Shown here: one piece after another, positions 1 to 9,600 of the stretch | Layout of the letters: each line of letters opens with the position of its first letter | How positions within the stretch are numbered: the stretch's first letter is position 1 | From: JBEKCP01 sp050014815 | GTDB taxonomy: Bacteria > Planctomycetota > Planctomycetia > Pirellulales > Thermoguttaceae | Assembly: GCA_050014815.1 (NCBI GenBank) | Contig: JBEKCP010000023.1 | Span: 1 to 23,255 of the forward strand | DNA: 23,255 bases | Direction: 5' to 3' | The notes under the pieces: generated by a model | Databases searched by the model: none | The model's input: only the letters and a program-made list of their open reading frames with translations | What the model was told of the DNA's origin: nothing | Made by a program: the position numbers and the translations under genes

Positions 1-74
1 AGCATAATCATTGTCTGGACTGCCGGCCGTTTTCCCTTGCCGGTTCTCGTATTCTTCCGCGGAGGGCCCAGGTC

Positions 75-515
75 GTGAATCTCCAGGACATTCTCAGCGT
101 CAAGGGAACCGCGGTCTACACGACGCCGCCCGAGGCCACGCTGGCCGAAGTCGTCGTCCGCATGGTCGAGCATAAGGTCGGGGCCCTGCTGGTCTGCCGC
201 CGGGACCTGGAGCACGGGGAGCAGTTGGTGGGCATCGTGACGGAGCGGGACCTGCTCCGGCTGTTCGCCGCCGGCCGGTGCGCGTTGGCGGAGATCCGGG
301 TGGGCGATGTCATGACGACCGACCTGGTCACGGCGTCCCCCACCGACCTTGCGGTCGACCTGATGGGCGTGATGACCAACCGGCGGATTCGTCACGTGCC
401 CGTCCTGTTCGAGGGCCGCCTGGTGGGCATAGTCTCGATCGGCGACCTGATGAAGGCCCAGCACGAGCACCTGGCCGTCGAGAACCGGTTCATGCGGGAC
501 TACATTCAAGGATGA
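75..515 (+). CDS. Two-CBS-domain protein
   Basis: A 146-residue protein made almost entirely of a CBS pair (Bateman module). CBS 1 covers about residues 5-65, with the typical end GIVTERDLLRLF. CBS 2 covers about residues 75-135, opening with VGDVMTTDLVTASP and closing with GRLVGIVSIGDLMK. Family knowledge: such modules bind adenine nucleotides or S-adenosylmethionine and act as energy sensors or as regulators of partner proteins; stand-alone versions are cytoplasmic. The start is GTG at 75, chosen because GGAGG at 61-65 lies nine bases upstream and because the first CBS domain begins at once. There is no signal peptide or membrane segment. The next gene starts 157 bases downstream on the same strand, but nothing links the two functionally. 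The fold assignment is secure; the ligand and partner are unknown. Confidence 0.93.
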   Translation: MNLQDILSVKGTAVYTTPPEATLAEVVVRMVEHKVGALLVCRRDLEHGEQLVGIVTERDLLRLFAAGRCALAEIRVGDVMTTDLVTASPTDLAVDLMGVMTNRRIRHVPVLFEGRLVGIVSIGDLMKAQHEHLAVENRFMRDYIQG

Positions 516-517
516 AG

Positions 518-577
518 GAGAGGATAAGGATGAAAGCCGCTTCCGGCTTCGCACCTCCATCCTTTTCCTTTCACCCG
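518..577. repeat. Imperfect palindrome downstream of the CBS gene
   Basis: A purine-rich stretch just after the CBS stop codon is mirrored, imperfectly, by a pyrimidine-rich stretch near 560-577. Between them is a perfect 6-bp stem, AAGCCG (534-539) with CGGCTT (544-549) and a 4-base loop. It could act as a transcript end for the CBS gene, but there is no T-run after the stem. It resembles the other small palindromes in this window. The rest of the 516-672 gap shows only the ribosome binding site of the next gene (AGGAG at 661-665). Confidence 0.35.
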
Positions 578-672
578 CCAATGGAACTATTTCGCGGTCT
601 GCCGCGTCCAATTATGATGTTCGGCGGGGGGATTCCCGCTGCGCGCTTTCAGCCTTCCGCAGGAGCCGTCCC

Positions 673-3600
673 ATGTTGACCTACACCGTCCGCATTGTAT
701 CCGCCGGCGTGGCGGCCTCCGTCCTCATAGGGGCCTGGCTCTGGAACCACGTCGGCTCGACCGAAGCGGCCGATCTGGGCCGGGCGCCCCAGTCCGCGGC
801 CGCCGCCGATACCCCCGAACACACCCTCACCGAAGACGGCCGGATCGGCAAGGTGACCGACGTCCAGGGCATGGTCATGCTGCGGCCGGCCACCGCGAGC
901 CGCTGGAGCCCCGTGGCCGAGCGCCTGCTTCTGCGGCCCGGCGATTGGGTCCGCACCGACCTCCGCGGCGCCAACGCCGCGACGCTCCGCCTGGTCAAGG
1001 ACACCCGCGTGATCCTCGGCCCCGGGTCGCTGGTGGAGTTGGTCGGGCCCGGCGAGATCCGGGTGGCTGACGGCGAGCTGAAAGTTGCCGCCGCACCCAA
1101 GCACCCGATCAAATTGATCGGCCCCGACGGCGCAACGCTGCTTGCCGAAAGCGTTCATCTCAACTCCGTCTACGGCGTGAGGCAGGGCCGGCTCACGGCG
1201 GTCCACAAGGAGCCGCTCTGGCTCCGCGGCTATGAAGGCAAGACCGCCAACGAGTCGATCGGGTCGCTCGTGGCCAAAGTGGACGGCCGGAACGTGCCGC
1301 TTTCGGTCGGCTACCACAAGGTGGCCGTCGACATCCGCGACCAGATCGCGCGGACCTCGATCGAGGAGTCGTTCGTCAACCGCACCGACGGCACGCTGGA
1401 AGGCGTCTTCTTCTTCCCCCTGCCGCAAGACGCCTCGATCGCCGGTTTCGGCATGTGGATCGGAGAGCGGCTCGTCGAGGCCGACGTGGTCGAGCGAGAG
1501 CGGGCACGCGAAATCTACGAGACCATCCTCCGCGAGCGGCGCGATCCGGGCCTCTTGGAATGGTCCGGCGGCAACATCTTCAAGGCCCGCGTGTTCCCCA
1601 TCCTCCCGCACTCCGAGAAACGCATCAAGATCACCTACACCCAGGTGCTCCCGTTGGCGGGCGGGGCGTACCGCTATCAGTACGCCCTCGAGAGCGAGAT
1701 GCTGCGGCTGAACCCGTTGCGGCAACTGGAGATCGACGTGAAAGTGACCTCGGCGATCCCGCTTCGCAGCGTGACCTGCCCGACGCACGCGACCCGCAAC
1801 GCGATGACTGGGCATTCGGCCCACGTCGAGTTCTCGGCCCAGGAGTACACGCCGACGCAGGACTTCGAGGTGGTGGTCGAGGTGGAAGGGCGGCAGAGGG
1901 AGGTCGTCCTGATCCCGCACCGCCGGGGCGACGACGGTTATTTCATGGTCCAGATCACCCCGCCCTCACCCGACGGCCAGTGGCGGCGCGAGTTGGTGGC
2001 CGACGGCGAGCCCATGGAACTCTTGTTCCTGGCCGACACCTCGGCCTCGATGGATGGGCCCAGCCGCAAGGCCCAGGCCGAGGTGATCGCCGCGATCCTC
2101 GCCTCGCTGACCGAAAAGGACCGGGTGAACCTGGCCGCCTGCGACGTCGATTGCCAGTGGGTCTTTGCCCGGCCGGCCCCGGCCGACGCCAAGAACGTCG
2201 AGCAGGCCCGCCAGTTCCTTGCCGCCCGGACCTCGCTGGGCTGGACCAATCTCGACGTGGCCATCGCCTCGGCCTTGAAGCAGGCCGGTCCCAAGGCCCA
2301 CATGCTCTACCTCGGCGACGGGATCGTAACGGGCTACTCCCCTCTCCCTCCGGGAGAGGGGCAGGGGGTGAGGGGGCAGGGGGTGAGGGCCGTCCCGCGC
2401 GCCGAAGGGGACAGTCCCGTTTTCGCTCAGGCGAAAGCTGGGACAGTCCCCGCCGACCCAGCGGCCTTCGTCAAGCGGCTGCGACGTCTGACCGAGGGCA
2501 AGCCCGGCACGTTCCATTCCATCGCCGTCTCCAGCAGTTTCGAGCCGGGCGTGATGAAGGCCATCGCGGCCGCGGGCGGCGGATCGTTCCACCAGGTGAC
2601 CGGCTCCCGCGGCCCCCAGGCCGTCGCCCTGGAACTCCTGGCCGAGATGACGCAGCCGGTTCTCCGCGACCTCCGGGTCGAGTTCCGCGGCCTCCGCGTT
2701 GCCCGGGTCTACCCCGAGCAGCTCCCCAACCTGCCGCTGGGCACGCAGCAGATCCTCCTGGGCCGCTACCTGCCCGGCGACCGCGACCAGCAGGGCGAAG
2801 TGATCGTCACCGGCACGCAGTCGGGCAAGCCGGTCCGCTACGCGGGGAAGGTCGCGTTGCCGGAGGGGTCAGTAGTCAGTAGTCAGTTGTCAGTTGCAAC
2901 TAACAACGGACCACGGACAACGGACGATGCCAATTCCTTCATCCCGCGGCTCTGGGCCCGCATGCACCTGGATGCCCTCTTGGAGCAGGGCGGCTCGCCG
3001 GCCATCCGCGACGAGATCATCGCGCTCTCCGAGGAGTACAACATCATCACGCCCTACACGTCGCTGTTGGTCCTGGAGAGCGATGCCGACCGCGAGCGGT
3101 TCAAGGTGAAGAGCCGGTTCCAGATGCGCGACGGCGAAAAATTCTTCGCCGAAGGCCGCGATACGGCCAACTGGGAGCTCGTCCAGCAGCAGATGAAGCG
3201 GGCCGGCGCCTGGCACCTCGGCCTCCGCCGCGACGTCCTCCGGCAACTGGCTACGCTGGGCCGCAACCCTCAGGTGTCCAGTGGGCACCTGGGAACAACG
3301 ACCACCACGGATTTCGACAGCCTCATCAGCCTAATCAACTCCACCGTCGCCCCCAGGAGTTGGGGCGACAACTCCGCCTCCGGGTTCATCAGCCCCTTCG
3401 GGGCGAACCTAAGCCTCGTCGTTGATCAGTCCGAGAGCATGGCTTTCCATGACCGGCGTACGGCCGGCCCGTGGGAGGAATCGGGTCGCGCATTCGATCC
3501 GATCACGGCAATGGAAACTGTCGATGCCGACACCGCGCCGGTTGATGCCCCCGCGGCCGCCATGGCCCCGCTCCCAGCGCTAACCCCCGAGGAGGAAGAA

Positions 3601-6600
3601 CCCGTTGGCGGGCAAGCCGAGGGAAAGAAGCAAGGCGAAGTCGACGCATTGCAGCAGGCCGGCGAAAGACTGGAGGAAAATGGCGACTCAGAGGATCTCA
3701 AGAGGCCCCAAGATGCCGCGGCCGCCGTCTACAAGACAAGAGAGGCTTTTGCGTCGATGTCGGCGTTCTCCATCGAGTTCCCCGACGTCGGGGGCGAGGA
3801 CCGCCCGAAAAACTTGGGGCTGTCCATGGGTGAGATCTCCTACGGCGGCGGCGGGTATTTTGAGCGAGCCCTCCACTGCTATGCTATAGCGAAGCCTGTC
3901 TGGGAAACCACCCAGCAATCCATGGCCTGGCTGGATCAACTGTTCCCCGCCGTGCCACCGGCCGTGGCGCCGAGCGAGCAGAAGACCAACTGGCCGCCCG
4001 AGGCGCGGGCCCTGGCCCGGAGCCTCCTGCACGACGACGCCCTGTTGGGCTTCAACCAAGGCGTCAAAATCGACCGCCAGGTCGAGGGTTACGATGCCTC
4101 GACCGCCGCCCTGCAGAGCCGCTCGCGGACGCTCGGCCTGGCCTCGCCCAATGCGTGGCTCGCCCGTTGCGAGGGCGACCGCAGCGCAACGACGGTGGCC
4201 TGGTGCGACGAGAAGGAGCGGGGCACACTCTCGAAGGCGTTCCTCCTGGGCCGCCTGCGGAAGTCGAAGCCCGCCGACCTGGGCCGCCTGCCGCCGGAAA
4301 TCGCCTCCGACGTGCCGTTGGACCAGACCTACGCCGCCTGGCCGGTCACAATGAAGCCCCAGGGCAACGATCGCACGCTCCTGGTGCTCACCGGGCCGGG
4401 CGACAGCAAGCCGGAGGTCCGCATCCTCGTCGACACCGCGCGGAAAGTGATCCTGCGGATCGAGTATTTCAATCAGGATGCGATCTCTTCCACAACGGTT
4501 TACGACAACTTCGTCGAAGTGGCCGGCGCATGGCGCCCGACCCGCACCGAGACGCTCGACGCGAAGGGCCGCCGGCTCTCGCTCACCAGGCACGCGTACA
4601 CGGTCCTGGCGGCCGGCGAGTTCGGCCGCCTCTGGAAAGAGGAGCTGGCCGGCCGCGATCAAGTGCAGTTCCTCCACGAGCCGCTGCCGCGGCTGGTCGA
4701 GGCCAAGAAGCGGCTTGCGCAGGAAGGGGACAGTCCCATTTTCGCAGGGCGAAAATCGGGACAGTCCCCCGGCAAGGCCGGCTTCGAGGACCAGGTGGCC
4801 ATGCTCCTGCACTTCCAGGCCACCGGGCAATGGGACCGCGTGCTCGGGCATCTGGCGGCCGCCGAAAGACTCTCCGGCAAGCCGGGCATGCGGTGGGTCC
4901 GCGGCAGCGTGATGAACCTCGCCCGCCGCCGCGACGAGGTCAAGCGGCAGTACTTCGACGAAGCCCGCAATCTGGCGCAAAGCCCGCCGACTGCGTCGGC
5001 GGGATCGGCGGAGGCAAACGCCCTCACCCCCGGCCCCTCTCCCGGTCGTGCCGAAACGGCACGCGGGAGAGGGGAGACGACGGGCGACGCCCTCTTCCTC
5101 GCCGGCTACCTCGAAGGCCAGACCTCCGGCATCCTTGAAGCCAACGAGATGCTCGCACTGCTGGACCTCCTGAAGCCCGTCTACCGCGACCAGCCCGCCT
5201 ACCTCGAAACCCTGAAGGACTGGGAAGGCCGCCGGGCCGATCTGCTGGAACAGACGGGCCAGTTCCAAGAGGTCCTGGCCTACCGCCGGCGGCTGGCCGA
5301 GGGGCATCCCAAGGACGCCGCGCTACAGGTCCGCTACGCCCGAACACTCTCCGGTTCCGGCGATTTCGACGCCGCCTACGCCTGGCTCGACCGGGCGGTC
5401 CGCTCCAACGCCGGGCTGGAAAAAGGGGACAGTCCCCATTTGCCGGAACGGCCCGGAGGGTGCTTCGCACAAATGGGGACTGTCCCCTTTTTCCTCCCGT
5501 TGCGGACCACTTGCGCCGACATGCTCCGCAGCGAGGGCCGCTACGCCGAGCTGGTCGATTACCTGGCCGATTGGATCAAGCAGAACCCGCCGGTGCAGGA
5601 CGCCTACTCACAGTATCTCAGCGCGCTAGTCTGGGCCGACCGCGCGAAAGAAGCCGACGCGACGATCGCCGCGTGGCTGAATTTATCGCAAAGCCCCCCG
5701 ACTGCGTCGGGGGGGTCTCCTGACGAGCAGCGCCTCCGCGCCGCGGTAGCCCAGGCGATGGGCCAGGGCTACAACCTCTGGTCGAACCGCATGGACGAGA
5801 AATGGCAGCGGCCGCTGGCCGATACGGCGCTGGCCCTGGCCCGGCATCCCACGCTCGCGTCGATCGCCGACCAGATCATGGGCCAGTGGCAGTTCCAGCA
5901 GAGCGACGAGTGCCGCCGGGTCCGCCGGGCCGCCCTGCGGGCCCTTCGCGACGAAATCGAGAAGCTCCCGCCCGAGCAAATCCAGCGGTTCGTCAATTGG
6001 ATCTCATCGAACGATCCGGCGGTCGAGCTGCCCGAGTGGAAGAAGATCGCCGAAGGGCTGCGGCGCCGCTGGGACGCCGAGCCGAGGCGCGAGGTGCGGA
6101 GCCAGCTCGGCGGGACCCTTATCGGCGTGCTCGGCCACCTGGGGCCGCAGGAAACGCTCGCCTTCCTCCGCAAGCAGCTTGAAGAGGCATCGCCCGACGA
6201 TCGGCCCGGCTATGCGCGGCAACTATTCGACGCGCTCCTCGGCCAACGGTGGTCCGGGGTGTCCGAGAACGAAGCGTTCGGGCTCTTGGAACGCCTGTCC
6301 GGCGGCCAAACGCCCGTCGATCGCTTGAGGGAGCAGGTCTCCGCGCTCATGCGATTGGACGACGCCATGGTGCAGGCCCGGTTCCAGGCGGCCATGGCCA
6401 AGGTCGAGCATCCCGAGAAGCTCACGCGGACCGAACTCCGCGCGAAGCAGGCGGAGAACATGAAGCTCGCCCGCGAGGGTTTTGCCGACCGGCTCCGCCA
6501 GGCGTCGGCCAACGCCCCCGAGAAACTCATCCCCTGGATGACCGTGGAGCGGCTCTATCTCGACATACACGCCGGCCGCCGCCTCGATCGGGTGGCCGAC

Positions 6601-9600
6601 GAGTGTTTTGAGTTGCTGGGGCCGCCGACGCCGCCGGCCGCCGCGGAGGACCCCATGGCGGCGGTCGATTCGCTCCTGCGGCACCGCGCGCTGGTGATGC
6701 TCATCAACATGGCCGCCCGCTCAAACTCCCCTCTCCCTCCGGGAGAGGGGCCGGGGGTGAGGGCGACGAAACCCCCCGACGCAGTCGGGGGGCTTTGTGA
6801 TCGTGTAATCGATTACCTCGAAAAGCGCGTCAAGGCCGAGCCGGAAAACCCGGGTTGGAAACTCATGGAATACCAGGTGCTCATCGCCCTGGACCGCCCC
6901 AACGACCTCCGCAAGAAACTCCAAGAGTGGATCGACGCCGGAGACCCGGCCAACTACTGGTCGCTGGCCTTGGGCTACCTCCTGGCCGAAGAGGGACGCC
7001 TGCGGGAGGCCGTGAAACTCCTTGAGGCCGTTCGCGACGCCGACGAGCTACGCGGGCCCGACTACCGCGCGCTGGCCGCTTGGTACCAGGTGCTCGACCG
7101 CCGCGAGGACCACGACCGGGCGATCATCGACGCCCTGAAAGTCGCCGGCGAGTACCAACTGAGCAATTGGATCTCGCGCAAGCTGGGCCCCTGGCAGCGC
7201 GACTGGTCCACGACCAAACAGCCGCCGCCGCGGGAACTCGACCGCGAGGTGCCGCTGGCCTTCGTCGCCCTGTTGGAAAAATCCACCACGCCAGAGGACT
7301 ACACCCATCAGCTCCGGGCGTTCTACCAAGCCACGCGGGACTTCCGCCTGCTGGGGGCCCTGGCCGACGGCATGATCGGCCACACGCCCGGCCAGGTCTA
7401 TCCGCTCCTGCAGAACCTCGGCTCGCTCCTGGGCGATATTCACGACGAGGCCACGGCCGACACGCTCGTCGAGCGGCTCGGGGAAGTCCGCAAGCGGGCG
7501 ACGACGCCGATCGACCGCCGGGCCCTGGACCTGCTGGAGATGCTCGTCGAGCGCCGCGCGGCCGAGTTGCAGAACCAGCCCGGCCCCCACGCCCAGCGAG
7601 CGCTCGGCTCCCTCGCGAGGGCCTGGAAGCACGAGTGGTCCGCCGGCGAGCCACGCCTCATGGCCGAGCTATTGGCCTCGCTCGGCGCGATCGCGCAGAA
7701 GGACCTGGCCGCCGAGCAGGTCCGCCGGCTGGAAGAAATAGGTGAGAAGAGTGAGAAAGGGGAGAAGGATGAGAAGGGAGAGACGAGTGACATCGACCGG
7801 CTGCACATCCGCTACTGCCTGGCCCGAACCTACTGGGCATACGGGCGGCAGGAGGAGGCGATCGACCGGCTCACCGCCGCACTGGGCCAGTACCAGGCTG
7901 TCTGCGGCGGCCGGCTGGGGGCCGCCGTGAACGACATCCTGGGCACGCTCATCTCCTGCCTGGAAAGCCGCGGCCAGTACGTCCGTGCGGAGAACTATTT
8001 GAAAGACCAGCTCCAGCACCCGGCGAACCAGCAGCAGCGCTGGTGGCTCTCGGACCGCCTCTGGCAGGTCTGCCACAACGCCTTGACGGCCGGCGGCGAG
8101 GTCTCGCTGGGCCGTGGCGAGCCGCTCTACCGGGCCATCGAGGCCGGCCTGCGCAAGGACCTCGGCGCCCCCGACCAGAACTACCGTACGCAACTCGTCG
8201 GCCGTTTGTGCGGCGTCTACCGGACGGCGACCCAGCAGAAGTTGCCCGGCGTGGCCAACGACCTCCGGAAGTTCGCCTTCGAGCGGTTGCCGCAGGTCCT
8301 CTTGCGGCAGACCAACGGCTACGACGAGATGGTGTCCAATACGGCCCAGACGCTCCACGACCTGGCTGGGCCGAAGGACGGTCTGGCACTCTTGGTTTGG
8401 CACGCCGAGCACGAACCCGCCTGGTTCCAGAACAACTACCAGGACGTCTGGAGCCGGCACGGCTCCACCATGGGTCAATGGCGATTCGAGACCCCCAACC
8501 TCGGCGACCTTGAGCCGCGGCTCTTGGCGGTCGTACTCGGCGAATTGCGGCGGGACCTCCGCTCGCGGCAGCACAGATACGAGCCCATCTACGACCAGCG
8601 ATACTCCTCTAATCATTACTGGCGGGAAAAGGAGGCCGACTTCGCCCGCACTGCCGAGGAAGTCCTCGCCACCGGCAAGGACTCCAGCGGAAAAAGGGGA
8701 CAGTCCCCATTTGTGCGAAGCACCCTGCGGGCCGTTCCGGCAAATGGGGACTGTCCCCTTTTTCCGGCGACGGACTCCAGCGCCGCGGTCACCTATATCA
8801 CCGAGTACATATTCTTCGGCGTCAACCGGCAGGACCGGGCGATCGCGGTCCTCCTGGACGCCCACCGCCGCGAGGTGCTCGACGAGGGCGGCCAGTCGCA
8901 GCTCGTCCGGTTCCTGCACGCGCGGGGCCGCTTCGCCCAGTCCATCGCGATCCTCGAGCCGCTGGTCAGCCGCCGGCCGGATAACCTCGATTACCGCGTC
9001 TGGCTCGTGCACGCCTACCACCAGACGGGCCAGCCGAAGCGGCTCGCCGAATTGCTCCGCCAGACCGACGAATACTTCCACAAGGACGGTCGCTGGCAGG
9101 AAAACGTCATGGCCAGGCTCGGCGAGAGCTGCCTCGAAAACGCCCTGTTCAAAACGTCGGTCGGCTACTTCCGCGAGGCCGTTTCCCACCGGCAGCGGAC
9201 CGCGCCCCGCCGCGGCATCGGCGACGGCACGCTATCGAACTACTACGGCCAGATGGCCCGGGCCTACGCCGGATTGAAGAAGACCGCCGACGCCGTGGAC
9301 GCCGCTTGCGGGGCCATCGTCAGTTGGGGACAGGACATGCGAAACCGCACCGGCGCGATAGCGAGCCTGCGGGCCGTCCTCCAGCAGGCCCCCGACCTGG
9401 ACGCCTATGTCCTGGACCTCGACCGCCAGACCGCCCAGAACGGCCTGGAGAACCCCGTGGTCCGCAAGGCGGTCGGCCAGGTCTGCCAGGAGCGGCAGCA
9501 GTACGCCAAGGCGATTGCCCAACTCCGGCTGGCCCTGGAGGCGCAGCCCAACGACGCCGAGACGCACCAGGCCCTGCTGGCCTGCTACGACGCCGCCGGC

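Noticed and set aside
2339..8763. CRISPR array
   Set aside because: The repeats are of several families, irregularly spaced by hundreds to thousands of bases and inside a coding frame, with no cas genes.
7669..9189. Long minus-strand open frames opposite the giant gene (also 649-1920 and 3688-5307)
   Set aside because: No family motifs, no ribosome binding sites that stand out, and the plus frame is continuous with recognisable domains.
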